Shown: positions 40,211 through 50,028 of the stretch, piece by piece | Layout: every line of letters begins with the position of its first letter | How positions within the stretch are numbered: position 1 is the stretch's first letter | Assembly (NCBI GenBank): GCA_903888485.1 | Contig: CAISTS010000028.1 | Coordinates: 1-64,000 of the forward strand | Origin: an uncultured bacterium | GTDB lineage: Bacteria; Pseudomonadota; Alphaproteobacteria; Rhodospirillales; Rhodospirillaceae | Direction of reading: 5' to 3' | DNA: 64,000 bases | Program-made: the position numbers and the translations under genes | The notes under the pieces: model-generated | Told to the model about the DNA's origin: nothing | What the model saw: the letters and a program-made list of their open reading frames with translations, nothing else | Databases searched by the model: none

Positions 40211-41617
40211 TCAGATCTTCCTCACATCCGTGAGATGCCCGGTGATGGCTGCGGCGGCGGCCATTTCGGGGCTGACGAGGTGCGTGCGTCCGCCGATGCC
40301 CTGGCGGCCTTCGAAGTTGCGGTTCGAGGTCGAAGCACAACGCTCGCCCGGCTTTAGGATGTCGGGATTCATGCCGAGGCACATGGAGCAGCCAGGTTCG
40401 CGCCACTCGGCGCCGGTGGCGCGGAAAATACGGTCGAGTCCTTCCTCTTCCGCCTGTTTCTTGACGAGGCCTGAGCCCGGTACGACCAGCACGCCGACGC
40501 CGGCGGCGACCTTCTTGCCCTTCAGCACGCCCGCAGCAGCACGCATGTCTTCAATGCGGCCGTTGGTGCAGGAGCCGATGAAGACCTTGTCGACTTTGAT
40601 CTCTTCGAGCGGCATGCCGGCCTTAAGGCCCATGTATTCGATGGAACGCGCGGCGGCCTTGCTCTTGTTGGGATCAGTGAAGCTCTTGGGATCGGGCACT
40701 TTTGCCGTGATCGGCAGCACGTCCTCTGGGCTCGTGCCCCAGGTGACATGGGGAACGAGATCGACGGCGGAGAGGCGTACCTCCTTGTCGAAGTGCGCGC
40801 CGTCGTCGGACTTCAGCGTGCGCCAGTAAGCAACGGCCTTGTCCCAATTTTCGCCTTGCGGCGCGTAAGGGCGGCTTTTCAGGTAGGCGAAGGTCGTATC
40901 GTCCGGCGCGATCATGCCGGCGCGCGCGCCGCCTTCGATCGACATGTTGCAGACCGTCATACGGCCTTCCATGGACAGTGACGTGAAGGCTTCACCGACG
41001 AATTCGATGACATGGCCGGTGCCGCCCGACGTGCCAATCTTACCAATGATCGCAAGCACGAGGTCCTTCGCGGTCACGCCCGGCGGCAGCTTGCCGTCCA
41101 CCAGGACACGCATGTTCTTGGATTTCTTGGTGAGCAGCGTTTGCGTGGCCAGCACGTGCTCGACTTCGGACGTGCCGATGCCGAAGGCCAACGCGCCGAG
41201 CGCGCCGTGCGTAGAGGTGTGCGAATCACCGCAGACGATCGTCTTGCCGGGCTGGGTCAGGCCCAGCTCAGGCCCGATGATGTGGACGATGCCTTGGCGT
41301 ACGTCGCTGATCGGAATGTAGGGAACGCCGAATTCCTTGACGTTGGCCTCGAGGGTCTCGAGTTGCTGGCGCCCCTCCGGGTCCTTGATGAACTCTAAAC
41401 GATCAGGCGTCGTGGGGACGTTGTGATCGGGGACAGCGATGGTGCGGTTCGGCGCGTGCACCTTGCGGCCCGCGGCGCGCAGGCCTTCGAACGCCTGCGG
41501 CGAGGTCACTTCATGGATCAGATGCAGGTCGATGTAGAGGATCGACGTACCGTCGGCCTCGGCAGTGACCAAGTGGCTGGTCCAGAGCTTGTCGTAGAGA
41601 GTCCTAGGCTGAGTCAT
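40211..41617 (-). CDS. leuC: 3-isopropylmalate dehydratase large subunit
   Basis: Iron-sulfur subunit of isopropylmalate isomerase, 468 residues. The 4Fe-4S cysteines are in [13 protein letters not shown] and [13 protein letters not shown], and [21 protein letters not shown] is the aconitase-family signature. The only plausible ribosome binding site, GGGA, lies 10 bases before the ATG and is inside a hairpin of the leader. Confidence 0.98.
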   Translation of the reverse strand: MTQPRTLYDKLWTSHLVTAEADGTSILYIDLHLIHEVTSPQAFEGLRAAGRKVHAPNRTIAVPDHNVPTTPDRLEFIKDPEGRQQLETLEANVKEFGVPYIPISDVRQGIVHIIGPELGLTQPGKTIVCGDSHTSTHGALGALAFGIGTSEVEHVLATQTLLTKKSKNMRVLVDGKLPPGVTAKDLVLAIIGKIGTSGGTGHVIEFVGEAFTSLSMEGRMTVCNMSIEGGARAGMIAPDDTTFAYLKSRPYAPQGENWDKAVAYWRTLKSDDGAHFDKEVRLSAVDLVPHVTWGTSPEDVLPITAKVPDPKSFTDPNKSKAAARSIEYMGLKAGMPLEEIKVDKVFIGSCTNGRIEDMRAAAGVLKGKKVAAGVGVLVVPGSGLVKKQAEEEGLDRIFRATGAEWREPGCSMCLGMNPDILKPGERCASTSNRNFEGRQGIGGRTHLVSPEMAAAAAITGHLTDVRKI

Positions 41618-41740
41618 AACAAAAAGGTCCCACGCGGCCGGTGATCAGCCGTCCTGGGGACTGGGGGTCGCGCGTTTAAACCCGCGCGATTCAAAAGTCG
41701 CGGCCTTACGCTGCGGCCCCAGGACGGTGGTAGTAAAACG
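41618..41740 (-). promoter_or_regulatory. Structured leader of leuCDB with two alternative foldings
   Basis: Between rplS and leuC. An 11-base perfect pairing (41649-41659 with 41717-41727) closes a region containing a second hairpin (41668-41674 with 41683-41689). An alternative 3' hairpin (41627-41631 with 41657-41661, inner 41635-41638 with 41648-41651) reuses bases of the first pairing, is followed by TTTTT, and contains the leuC ribosome binding site. Mutually exclusive folds suggest attenuation or translational control. No Leu-rich leader peptide was identified. Confidence 0.55.
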
Positions 41741-42133
41741 TTAGGCCTTGTCAGCGCCACCGGCGCCTTCGCCGCTCGTGGCCTCTTCAGTAATACGGGC
41801 CGCGCGGCCGCGACGGTCGCGAAGGTAATAAAGCTTCGCGCGGCGGACGCTGCCTTTACGCACAATCTCGACCTTGTCGACGATCGGCGCGAACAACGGG
41901 AACACGCGTTCGACGCCTTCGCCGAAGGAGATCTTACGCACGGTGAACGAAGAATTCACACCGGCGTTCTTGCGGGCAATGCACACGCCTTCATAAGCCT
42001 GGGTGCGCTCACGCTGGCCTTCTTTGACTTTCACGAAGACGCGCAGGGTATCGCCCGGCGAGAACTCCGGCACGGCGCGCTTGGCCAAGAGCTCGGCCAT
42101 ATATTCCTTCTCGAGTTTCTGCATCGCGTTCAT
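41741..42133 (-). CDS. rplS: 50S ribosomal protein L19
   Basis: Ribosomal protein of 130 residues from [16 protein letters not shown] at 42133, with AAGGA upstream. [26 protein letters not shown] and the [23 protein letters not shown] stretch are L19 signatures. It ends with a short acidic/Gly tail usual in the class. It is the last gene of the ffh-rpsP-rimM-trmD-rplS operon. Confidence 0.98.
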   Translation of the reverse strand: MNAMQKLEKEYMAELLAKRAVPEFSPGDTLRVFVKVKEGQRERTQAYEGVCIARKNAGVNSSFTVRKISFGEGVERVFPLFAPIVDKVEIVRKGSVRRAKLYYLRDRRGRAARITEEATSGEGAGGADKA

Positions 42134-42181
42134 TGTCGTTCCTTTCACTCTCGAAATTCAGTCTCGCTAAATCTTGTCTCG

Positions 42182-42898
42182 CTAAACTTTGTCTTTCTTG
42201 GTCTCGGCGTACCGCGCCCACAAATCGGGACGGCGTGCCTTCGTAATCTCTTCCGCCTGCGCCCGACGCCATGCGGCGACCTTGGCGTGGTGCCCGGAGC
42301 GGAGCACCTCCGGCACTTCGCGCCCGCTCCAGACATCGGGGCGCGTGTAGTGCGGGTACTCAAGCAGCCCGGTCTCGAAGCTCTCATCCTCCAGCGACGC
42401 CGTCTTGCCGACCACACCCGGCAGCAAGCGCACCGTCGCATCGAGCAGCGCGATCGCCGCCGCTTCGCCCCCGGAGAGGATGAAGTCGCCGAGGCTGACT
42501 TCCTCCACATCGTGGGCATCGAGAAGGCGTTGATCGACGCCTTCGTAGCGGCCGCAGACCAGTGTGACACCCGGACCATCCGCAAACCGGCGTACGCGCG
42601 CCTGATCCAAAATCTTTCCCCGGGGGGAAAGGTAGACCAGCGGCGTATCTTGCGGACGGGACGCGGCGATCGCGGCATCGAGTACATCTGGTCGCATCAC
42701 CATACCGGCGCCGCCCCCGAAGGGGCTGTCGTCAACGGTGCGGTGTTTATCGCCTGCGAACCCGCGTATGTCCACGGTCTCCAGCGTCCAGACCCCGTCC
42801 TGCAAGGCCTTCCCGGCGAGCGAGGCACCCAGCGGTCCCGGAAACATCTCGGGAAACAGCGTCAGCGCCACTGCACGGAAAGGTGCCCTAGGTGTCAT
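42182..42898 (-). CDS. trmD: tRNA (guanine-37-N1)-methyltransferase
   Basis: SAM-dependent m1G37 methylation of tRNA, preventing frameshifts. It is 238 residues of the SPOUT class. [23 protein letters not shown] is the N-terminus, and the trefoil-knot region has [25 protein letters not shown] and [13 protein letters not shown]. Its start overlaps rimM by 11 bases. Confidence 0.98.
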   Translation of the reverse strand: MTPRAPFRAVALTLFPEMFPGPLGASLAGKALQDGVWTLETVDIRGFAGDKHRTVDDSPFGGGAGMVMRPDVLDAAIAASRPQDTPLVYLSPRGKILDQARVRRFADGPGVTLVCGRYEGVDQRLLDAHDVEEVSLGDFILSGGEAAAIALLDATVRLLPGVVGKTASLEDESFETGLLEYPHYTRPDVWSGREVPEVLRSGHHAKVAAWRRAQAEEITKARRPDLWARYAETKKDKV

Positions 42899-43439
42899 CG
42901 CCTTCTCGTTTCTGCTCCTCTTCGTCCGTTTCTTCCGCGAACAAACCCTTGAGCGGGTTCACGTGGATGATTCCGCCTTTAAGATCGACCGAAGCGATGC
43001 TGGCATCGTTGAAGGGCACCAGTTCCTCGCGCCCGTCCGCCATCTTCACTTCGATCATGTCGCCGCCGCCAAAGTTGTGGACCGCGGCAACCCTTCCTAG
43101 TTTCTCGCCACTCACCAGTTCCACACCGAGCCCGATGAGATCGGCGTGGTAATAAGTTCCTTCTTCCGCGGCGGGCAGCGCTTTACGGTCGATGTAAAGC
43201 TCGGTCCCCTTCAGCGCCTCGGCGGCGTTGCGATCGGCGACGCCCTTGATGCGCGCGATCACCACATCCTCTCGCCGCTCCGTCACCGTCACATCAAGCT
43301 TACGTCCGTCCTTGGTTTCGACGGGGCCGTAAGCATCGACATCGGCCGGATCCGCGGTGAAGCTTTTGACCCGCACCTCGCCGCGCAAGCCTTTGACGCC
43401 GACGATGACGCCGAGACAGACGCGCGCGGGCTGGGTCAT
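42888..43439 (-). CDS. rimM: Ribosome maturation factor RimM
   Basis: Assists late 30S head assembly and binds S19. It is 183 residues. The N-terminal RimM barrel begins [21 protein letters not shown]; the C-terminal PRC barrel has [16 protein letters not shown] and [18 protein letters not shown] 1-base overlap with the rpsP stop indicates coupling. Confidence 0.96.
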   Translation of the reverse strand: MTQPARVCLGVIVGVKGLRGEVRVKSFTADPADVDAYGPVETKDGRKLDVTVTERREDVVIARIKGVADRNAAEALKGTELYIDRKALPAAEEGTYYHADLIGLGVELVSGEKLGRVAAVHNFGGGDMIEVKMADGREELVPFNDASIASVDLKGGIIHVNPLKGLFAEETDEEEQKREGDDT

Positions 43440-43819
43440 CAGCCTTCCGCAGGCTTCTCGGCGGCGGCGGCGGCGGCGGCCTTAGCGGCTTCTTCCGCAA
43501 CGCGCAGACGCTCTTGAGCTTTCGCGCGCGGCTTGTCCTGCTTGGTCTGCGCGTGGATTTCCGGCGCGGAACCGATGCCCGCCTTGGACAGGAGGCGCTG
43601 CACGCGATCGGTGGGCAGGGCGCCCGTGCCGATCCAATGCTGGATGCGCTCGGTCTTGAGCACCAGGCGTTCTTTGTGATCGTGCGGCACGCGCGGATTG
43701 TACGTGCCGACCTTTTCGATGAAACGGCCATCGCGCGGATAGCGCGAGTCCGCCACGACGAGACGGTAGGTCGGCTGAGCCTTCGCGCCCACGCGCGAGA
43801 GTCGGATTTTAAGGGACAT
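43439..43819 (-). CDS. rpsP: 30S ribosomal protein S16
   Basis: It is 126 residues. [26 protein letters not shown] and [15 protein letters not shown] are invariant S16 features. A 45-residue Lys/Ala-rich C-terminal extension beyond the E. coli length is normal in alphaproteobacteria. It is the second gene of the operon after ffh. Confidence 0.98.
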   Translation of the reverse strand: MSLKIRLSRVGAKAQPTYRLVVADSRYPRDGRFIEKVGTYNPRVPHDHKERLVLKTERIQHWIGTGALPTDRVQRLLSKAGIGSAPEIHAQTKQDKPRAKAQERLRVAEEAAKAAAAAAAEKPAEG

Positions 43820-43858
43820 GCGAGTTCACTCTCCTTGGTTAAACTTCAAATTCGAATT

Positions 43859-45304
43859 CTATCTGCGGCCAATGGGCGGACCGCCGGGACGGGGCAAGCT
43901 CGCGCCGCCGCCGAGCAGTCCACCGAGCCCACCGCCGCCGCTCATCATGCCGGCGAGCGCGCCCATGCCGCCCATCTTCTTCATACGCTTCATCATGGTT
44001 TCCATCTGCTGATGCTGCTTCAGCAGTTTGTTCACTTCCGCAACCGATGTGCCTGAGCCCGTGGCGATGCGCTGCTTGCGCGAGGCCTTGATGATGTCGG
44101 GCACGCGGCGCTCTTTTGGCGTCATCGACTGAATGATCGCTTCCAGGCGCTTGAAGGTTTTCGGATCGAGCTGCGAGTCTTTCACTTGCTTCAGCGCGTT
44201 GCCGAGGCCGGGGATCATCCCGAGGATGCCCTTCATGTCGCCCATGCGCTGGATCTGCTGAAGCTGGGAGAGCATGTCGTTGAGGTCGAACTTGCCCTCT
44301 TGCATGCGCGCGGCGAGCTTTTCGGCCTTCTCGTGATCGACGTTGGAGATCGCCTTCTCGACCAGGCTGACGACGTCGCCCATGCCGAGGATGCGTCCCG
44401 CGATGCGCGCGGGATGGAATACTTCAAGCGCATCGGTCTTTTCGCCGACGCCCATCAGCTTAATGGGCTTACCGGTGACCGCGCGCATGGACAAGGCTGC
44501 GCCACCGCGCGCATCGCCATCGACGCGCGTCAGCACGATGCCGGTGATGGCGACTTTTTCGTTGAAGGCCTGGGCGGTGGTCACCGCGTCCTGGCCGATC
44601 ATGGCGTCGGTGACCAGCAGCGTCTCATGCGGCTTGATCAGATCGCGCACCGCGCCGACTTCCGTCATCATCGTCTCGTCGATGGTGAGGCGGCCGGCGG
44701 TATCGAAGATCACCACGTCGAACACGCCCGTACGCGCCTCGTTGAGGCCGCGCTTGGCGATCTCGAGCGGCTTCTGGCCGGCGACGATGGGCAGCGTGAC
44801 GACATTCACCTGCTGGCCAAGGATGGCGAGCTGTTCCTGTGCGGCAGGGCGATAGGTATCGAGCGATACCATCAGGACGCGCTTTTTTTCTTTGGTCTGC
44901 AGGCGGTGCGCGATCTTCGCGCTGGTCGTCGTCTTGCCCGAACCTTGCAGGCCGACCATCAACACCGGTACGGGCGCTGGCGCGGCGAGATCGAGGCCGG
45001 CGCTGTCGAGGCTAAGTCCAAGACCTGGGTCATTGGGATCGCCGCCCAGCATCGCAACGAGTTCGTCGTGCACAATCTTGACGACCATCTGGCCGGGGGT
45101 GACAGATTTGACGACCGCTTCGCCGACAGCCTTCTCGCTGACCTTGGCGATGAAGTCCTTCACCACGGAGAGCGCGACATCGGCCTCGAGCAGCGCGATA
45201 CGGACCTCGCGCATAGCGGCCTGCACGTCGCCCTCGGTGAGGGCGCCGCGGCGCGTTAGCTTGTTGAGCACGGAGCCCAACTTGTCGGTTAACGTATCGA
45301 ACAT
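43859..45304 (-). CDS. ffh: Signal recognition particle protein Ffh
   Basis: GTPase of the signal recognition particle, targeting inner-membrane proteins. It is 481 residues from MFDTLTDKLGSVLNKLTRRG. It has the N domain, a G domain with VGLQGSGKTTTSAKIA and DTAGRLTIDETMM, and a Met-rich M domain (MGDMKGILGMIPGLG, MTPKERRVPDIIKASRKQRIA). Its partner FtsY is encoded at 48793-49749. The 27-codon open extension upstream is not family-like. Confidence 0.98.
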   Translation of the reverse strand: MFDTLTDKLGSVLNKLTRRGALTEGDVQAAMREVRIALLEADVALSVVKDFIAKVSEKAVGEAVVKSVTPGQMVVKIVHDELVAMLGGDPNDPGLGLSLDSAGLDLAAPAPVPVLMVGLQGSGKTTTSAKIAHRLQTKEKKRVLMVSLDTYRPAAQEQLAILGQQVNVVTLPIVAGQKPLEIAKRGLNEARTGVFDVVIFDTAGRLTIDETMMTEVGAVRDLIKPHETLLVTDAMIGQDAVTTAQAFNEKVAITGIVLTRVDGDARGGAALSMRAVTGKPIKLMGVGEKTDALEVFHPARIAGRILGMGDVVSLVEKAISNVDHEKAEKLAARMQEGKFDLNDMLSQLQQIQRMGDMKGILGMIPGLGNALKQVKDSQLDPKTFKRLEAIIQSMTPKERRVPDIIKASRKQRIATGSGTSVAEVNKLLKQHQQMETMMKRMKKMGGMGALAGMMSGGGGLGGLLGGGASLPRPGGPPIGRR

Positions 45305-45455
45305 CGCCGTCGTGGTTCCAAAAGCAGCGGCGCGCCCGTGCGCGTAATCGCGGACGGACGGACCCCCTCGGGAGCAAAAGCCCAAAAATCTGGGACAAAA
45401 GCGGGGTTTATCTACGCGCCGGCGGGGGCAGAGTCAAATAAGGGCGAACAGGGAT

Positions 45456-45475
45456 ATAAATAGTTGACTATTTAT
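45456..45475. repeat. 20-base AT-rich palindrome (copy 1)
   Basis: ATAAATAGT-TG-ACTATTTAT, perfect 9-base arms, overlapping the nhaA stop codon (45468-45470) and about 150 bases upstream of ffh. The motif ATATAAATAG-N4-CTATT recurs at 57344-57365. A related shorter one (TTAAATAG-CCGG-CTAT) lies inside the nhaA coding end near 45500-45515. Confidence 0.6.
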
Positions 45476-46613
45476 CTGGGGCGCTGGCGGACCGCATTAT
45501 TAAATAGCCGGCTATCCCAGAAATCAACGACCCGGCCAAAACCCCGATTTTGACCTCCGCCAGGCGCTCCGGCCCGGTGAAGGCGAGGTTACCGATGAAC
45601 AGGCTCATGGTGAAGCCCACCCCTGTGAGCAAGGCTATGCCATAGAATTGGCCGGGACTGCCCGGAAGCTGGACCCAGCCGAGCGCCCGGGCACCATAGG
45701 CGGCGGCAAGAACGCCGGCCTGTTTACCAAAGAAGAGGCCCAGGACAATGCCGAGGGTCACCGGGTCGAAGACAGCTGCGGCAGTGATGTGGCCAAGCGC
45801 GACTCCGGCATTGGCAAAGGCGAACAGCGGCAGGATGAGATAGATCACGTAAGGGTGTACGCCGCCCTCAAGGCGCACCGAGGGCGAAGGCGCGTCTCCC
45901 TCTTGATCGGCGGGAATGCACAACGCGGTGACGACGCCCGCGACCGTCGCGTGCACACCGGATTCCAGCACGGCCAGCCAGAACAGCACACCAACCACGA
46001 CGTAAGCAGCGATGGCCCGCACCCCGAAGCGATTCATCGCCACCAGCACAGCAATGCACAGCGCCGCTGCAGCCAGGGCCAAACCGGAAAGATCGGCCGT
46101 GTAGAAAATGGCGATGATGAGGATCGCGCCGAGATCGTCGATGACCGCAAGCGCGGTGAGAAACACCTTCAGCGCCGGCGACACGCGGCTTCCTACAAGC
46201 GCGAGAATCCCGAGCGCAAAGGCGATATCGGTGGCGGTCGGAATGGCCCAGCCGCGCAGCGCATCGCTGTCGCCGGCATTGAGCGCTGCATAGATGATGG
46301 CGGGACCCGCCATACCGCCTGCGGCCGCGATCACCGGCAACGCCGCCTTGGCCCGCGTCGAGAGTTCGCCGACGACGACCTCGCGTTTAATCTCAAGGCC
46401 GACGAGGAAAAAGAACACGACCATCAGTCCGTCGTTGATCCAATGTGCGAGGGACTTTCCGAGAAGCGCGGCGTGCAGAACGGCGTTGTAGGCGCCTGCG
46501 AGGGGCGAGTTGGCGACAATAAGCGCCAGGACAGCGGCGCCCATGAGAATGAGCCCAGCCTTCGCCTCGCCCGTGATAAACCCCGCCAATGAGGAAATGT
46601 GCTTTAGTACCAA
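45468..46613 (-). CDS. nhaA: Na+/H+ antiporter NhaA
   Basis: Inner-membrane antiporter exporting Na+ in exchange for protons. It is 381 residues with about 12 helices. The ion-binding aspartates are in PTATDIAFALGIL and LAVIDDLGAILIIA. The start is a TTG at 46613 (VLKHISSLAGFITGEAKAG follows), preceded by GGAGG at 9 bases; no suitable ATG or GTG exists nearby. The frame stays open far upstream antisense to dapF, but that part is not NhaA. It is transcribed divergently from dapF. Confidence 0.93.
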   Translation of the reverse strand: MVLKHISSLAGFITGEAKAGLILMGAAVLALIVANSPLAGAYNAVLHAALLGKSLAHWINDGLMVVFFFLVGLEIKREVVVGELSTRAKAALPVIAAAGGMAGPAIIYAALNAGDSDALRGWAIPTATDIAFALGILALVGSRVSPALKVFLTALAVIDDLGAILIIAIFYTADLSGLALAAAALCIAVLVAMNRFGVRAIAAYVVVGVLFWLAVLESGVHATVAGVVTALCIPADQEGDAPSPSVRLEGGVHPYVIYLILPLFAFANAGVALGHITAAAVFDPVTLGIVLGLFFGKQAGVLAAAYGARALGWVQLPGSPGQFYGIALLTGVGFTMSLFIGNLAFTGPERLAEVKIGVLAGSLISGIAGYLIMRSASAPDK

Positions 46614-46685
46614 AGGTGTAGCGCCTCCGCTGCGGCGCCCTATATGGGGTCCCCGGCCCCACGAAAATGCTCTATAACGCCCCGC

Positions 46686-47528
46686 ATGGCAACGCAGACT
46701 ACCCCGCTTCGCTTTCGCAAGATGCACGGCCTCGGCAATGACTTCGTCGTGCTGGACACGCGCGCGCACGATTTGATGCTGACGCCTAAGTCGGCGCGGG
46801 CCATCGCCGACCGCCGTTTGGGAATCGGCTGCGATCAGATCATGATCATCGAGGCGCCGCGCAACGGCGGCGATGCTTACATCGCCATCCGTAACGCCGA
46901 CGGCGGCATTGTGGAAGCCTGCGGCAACGGTTTCCGCTGCGTCGCGCACCTGCTCATGAACGAGACGCACAAGGACAAGGTGACCTTGGAAACCGTCGCA
47001 GGCCCGGTCGTCGCCACGCGCGCACCCAAGGAACTGGTCGCCATCGACATGGGCCCGGCGCGCACGGCGTGGCAAGACATCCCGCTGGCCGAGGCGCGCG
47101 ATACGCTGCATATCGGCATCGGCGAAGGTCTGCTCCAGGATCCTGTCGGCGTGAACGTGGGCAATCCGCACGCGGTCTTCTTTGTGCCCGACGCTGAAAC
47201 GGTGGACCTCACCACCGAAGGTCCGAAGATCGAGCACCATCCGATGTTCCCCCAACGCACGAACGTCGAAGCCGTCGAAGTGCTGAACCGCTCGCATTTG
47301 AGAATGCGTGTGTGGGAGCGCGGCGTCGGCATCACCCGCGCCTGCGGCACAGGCGCTTGTGCGGCGTTAGTCGCTGCTGCGCGCCGCGGCCTTTCGGAAC
47401 GCAAGGCCATCGTGACTCTTGACGGCGGCGATCTCGAGATCGAATGGCGCGCCGACAATCACGTCATCATGACCGGGCCCGTGGCCGAGGCCTTCACCGG
47501 CGTTATCGCCAAGGAGTTGCTGGCGTGA
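46686..47528 (+). CDS. dapF: Diaminopimelate epimerase
   Basis: Converts LL- to meso-diaminopimelate for lysine and peptidoglycan. It is 280 residues from MATQTTPLRFRKMHGLGNDF. The two catalytic cysteines are in VEACGNGFRCVAH and TRACGTGACAALVA. It overlaps mtaB by four bases (GTGA). Confidence 0.98.
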   Translation: MATQTTPLRFRKMHGLGNDFVVLDTRAHDLMLTPKSARAIADRRLGIGCDQIMIIEAPRNGGDAYIAIRNADGGIVEACGNGFRCVAHLLMNETHKDKVTLETVAGPVVATRAPKELVAIDMGPARTAWQDIPLAEARDTLHIGIGEGLLQDPVGVNVGNPHAVFFVPDAETVDLTTEGPKIEHHPMFPQRTNVEAVEVLNRSHLRMRVWERGVGITRACGTGACAALVAAARRGLSERKAIVTLDGGDLEIEWRADNHVIMTGPVAEAFTGVIAKELLA

Positions 47529-48793
47529 CCGCGATGAAGCCTTCGGATCAAGCGCCGCGTGTCGTCAGCTTGGGCTGCCGTCTCAACGCCTATGAATCCG
47601 AAGTCATGCGCGCGCACGCCCGTGACGCCGGGCTCGCCAACGCCATCATCGTCAATACCTGCGCGGTGACCAAGGAGGCGGAGCGCCAAAGCGTGCAGGC
47701 GCTGCGCAAGATGCGCCGCGAGAATCCGAACGCACATATCGTCGCCACCGGCTGCGCGGTGCAGCTTGATCCCGCGCGCTACGCCGCCATGCCGGAAGTG
47801 AACCGCGTGCTCGGCAACGAGCACAAGATGAAGCGCGAGAGCTTCACTCCAGATACGAACGAGCGCGTGCGCGTGACCGACATCATGGAAGTGCGCGAGA
47901 CAGCCGAGCATCTGGTCGAAGGCTTCGACGGCCGCGCGCGCGCCTTTGTGCAAGTGCAGCAGGGCTGCGATCACCGCTGCACCTTCTGCATAATTCCCTT
48001 CGCGCGCGGCAATAACCGCAGCGTGCCCATGGGCCGGATCACGCAGGAAGTGCGCGGATTGGTGGAATCCGGCTTCAACGAAATCGTCATCACCGGCGTC
48101 GATATCACGGGCTACGGCGGCGATCTTCCCGGCACGCCCAGCTTGGGACAAATGCTGCGCCGGTTGTTGCTGGCGGTGCCGGAACTGAAGCGCCTGCGCC
48201 TTTCGTCCCTCGATCCTGCCGAAGCCGACGAAGATCTATTCCGCTTGATCGCGGAGGAGCCGCGGCTCATGCCGCACTTTCACGTTTCCGCCCAAGCCGG
48301 CGACGACCTGATCCTCAAGCGCATGAAGCGCCGGCACGCGCGCGCTGACATCGTTTCTTTCTGTGATCGCGTCCGGGACCTCCGGCCCGATGCCGTGTTC
48401 GGCGCGGACCTGATCGCCGGCTTCCCGACGGAAGACGAAACCATGTTCGAGAACACCCTTGCTTTGATCGACGACGCCGAGCTGACATTCCTCCACGTTT
48501 TCCCTTACTCGATCCGTCCCGGCACGCCAGCCGCCAAGATGCCGCAAGTGGCCAAAGACGTCATCAAGGCCCGCGCCCAGCGTTTGCGTGATAAAGGCCG
48601 CGCCGCGCTGACGGCTCAGTTGCAGCGCCATGTCGGGACGACGATGGATGTGCTGATCGAACAGGCGCGCGATGGCCGCACACCGCATTATGCCCACGTG
48701 CGCTTGAATACCGATGCCGCGCCCGGCGAAGTCCGCCGCGTACGCATCGCCGCGGCCGAGGCCGAGAGCCTGTCCGGCGAAGTGATCCAGTAA
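47525..48793 (+). CDS. mtaB: tRNA t6A37 methylthiotransferase MtaB
   Basis: Radical-SAM enzyme making ms2t6A at tRNA position 37. It is 422 residues. Three N-terminal cluster cysteines lie in SLGCRLNAYE, VNTCAVTKEAERQ and ATGCAVQ; the radical-SAM motif is QGCDHRCTFCIIPFARG; a TRAM domain ends the protein. The GTG at 47525 is chosen because AAGGAG lies 8 bases upstream; ATG 47534 is the alternative. It is followed by ftsY with a TAATG overlap. Confidence 0.94.
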   Translation: MTAMKPSDQAPRVVSLGCRLNAYESEVMRAHARDAGLANAIIVNTCAVTKEAERQSVQALRKMRRENPNAHIVATGCAVQLDPARYAAMPEVNRVLGNEHKMKRESFTPDTNERVRVTDIMEVRETAEHLVEGFDGRARAFVQVQQGCDHRCTFCIIPFARGNNRSVPMGRITQEVRGLVESGFNEIVITGVDITGYGGDLPGTPSLGQMLRRLLLAVPELKRLRLSSLDPAEADEDLFRLIAEEPRLMPHFHVSAQAGDDLILKRMKRRHARADIVSFCDRVRDLRPDAVFGADLIAGFPTEDETMFENTLALIDDAELTFLHVFPYSIRPGTPAAKMPQVAKDVIKARAQRLRDKGRAALTAQLQRHVGTTMDVLIEQARDGRTPHYAHVRLNTDAAPGEVRRVRIAAAEAESLSGEVIQ

Positions 48794-49749
48794 TGTCAGA
48801 TCATGCGAGTGAACCGCAGCCGAAGAGCGGCTGGCTTTCGCGTCTCGTTTCGGGGCTATCGAAGTCGTCGGGTAAGCTCGTCACTGGCATTTCGGACATC
48901 TTCACCAAAAAGAAGCTGGACGACGCCGCACTCACGGATCTCGAAGACCTGCTGATCGGCGCCGACCTCGGTGCTGCCACGGCTGCGAAACTGACGGCCA
49001 ACCTCGCGAAGACCCGATTTGGCAAGGACGTCACATCAGAAGAAGTGCGGGGCGCGTTCGCGGCGGACATCACAAAGGTACTGGAGCTCGTCGCGATACC
49101 CTTGTCGATCGATCCCGCCAAAAAACCCTTCGTGATTTTGATGGTGGGCGTGAACGGCGCCGGCAAGACCACGACCATCGGCAAACTGGCGCAGCAATTC
49201 CGCCGCGACGGCCTCACCGTTTCACTCGCCGCAGGCGATACCTTCCGCGCCGCGGCCGTCGAGCAGCTCAAGGTCTGGGGGCAGCGCGTCGGCGCACCGG
49301 TCATCGCACGCGAGACCGGCGCGGATGCCGCGGGTCTCGCCTTCGAAGCGCTGATGGAGGCCAAGAAGCGCGGTGATGATGTTCTGCTGATCGACACTGC
49401 CGGCCGGCTGCAGAACAAGGACTCGCTGATGGCCGAGTTGCAGAAGATCACGCGCGCCATCGCCAAGGCCGATCCCGGCGCGCCGCACGCAACGCTGTTG
49501 GTGTTGGACGCCACCGTCGGCCAGAACGCTCATTCGCAAGTGGACATCTTCAAGAGCATCGCCCAGGTGACGGGTCTGGTGATGACCAAACTGGACGGCA
49601 CCGCCAAAGGCGGCGTGGTCGTGGCGCTAGCCGAGAGATTTAAATTGCCGGTGCACTACATCGGCGTCGGCGAAGGCGCGGACGATTTGCGCCCCTTCAC
49701 ATCGCACAGCTTCGCGCGCAGCCTGATGGGCCTTAGCCCGGAGCTTTAG
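48793..49749 (+). CDS. ftsY: Signal recognition particle receptor FtsY
   Basis: SRP receptor GTPase at the membrane, 318 residues. The short N-terminus lacks the long acidic A domain of E. coli, as is usual here. G motifs are MVGVNGAGKTTTIGKLA, DTFRAAAVEQLKVWG, LLIDTAGRLQNKDSLM and VMTKLDGTAKGGV. Its stop overlaps the convergent small gene by 17 bases. Confidence 0.98.
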   Translation: MSDHASEPQPKSGWLSRLVSGLSKSSGKLVTGISDIFTKKKLDDAALTDLEDLLIGADLGAATAAKLTANLAKTRFGKDVTSEEVRGAFAADITKVLELVAIPLSIDPAKKPFVILMVGVNGAGKTTTIGKLAQQFRRDGLTVSLAAGDTFRAAAVEQLKVWGQRVGAPVIARETGADAAGLAFEALMEAKKRGDDVLLIDTAGRLQNKDSLMAELQKITRAIAKADPGAPHATLLVLDATVGQNAHSQVDIFKSIAQVTGLVMTKLDGTAKGGVVVALAERFKLPVHYIGVGEGADDLRPFTSHSFARSLMGLSPEL

Positions 49750-49984
49750 CCGCCGCCTTGGGCTTGCGCTTCGCAGCAGCTTTGACCGGAACCGGCGGCG
49801 GATTCCTCGCGAGTTCGGCCTCATGCGCGAGGCGCAGCGCCCGCAGGCGCTTGGTCTTCTCCTGGTTGGCGTCGTATCGCGCTTGGCGCTCACGGAAGAA
49901 CGCAGCGTCGCGCTTATCGGTTTCGGTGCGGCGAACCTGTTCCTTATTGACAAATTTCTCGGCACGTTCGCGCGAAATCGACAT
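49733..49984 (-). CDS. Small highly charged protein, function unknown
   Basis: It is 83 residues from the ATG at 49984, preceded by AGGAG at 8 bases. It is almost entirely charged helix (RERAEKFVNKEQVRRTETDKR, RERQARYDANQEKTKRLRAL) with heptad-like spacing, ending in a Lys/Ala/Pro tail. There is no signal peptide. A nucleic-acid or ribosome-associated role is possible from composition only. The good ribosome binding site supports a real gene despite overlap with ftsY. Confidence 0.6.
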   Translation of the reverse strand: MSISRERAEKFVNKEQVRRTETDKRDAAFFRERQARYDANQEKTKRLRALRLAHEAELARNPPPVPVKAAAKRKPKAAAKAPG

Positions 49985-50028
49985 AGCCAATCTCCTGTAT
50001 CTTAAAGGGAGGGCAGCGCGTGCTCGGA

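Noticed and set aside
46614-47297. In-frame upstream extension of nhaA across the intergenic gap into dapF
   Set aside because: The extension is antisense to dapF and not NhaA-like; TTG 46613 with GGAGG upstream gives a normal-length protein.
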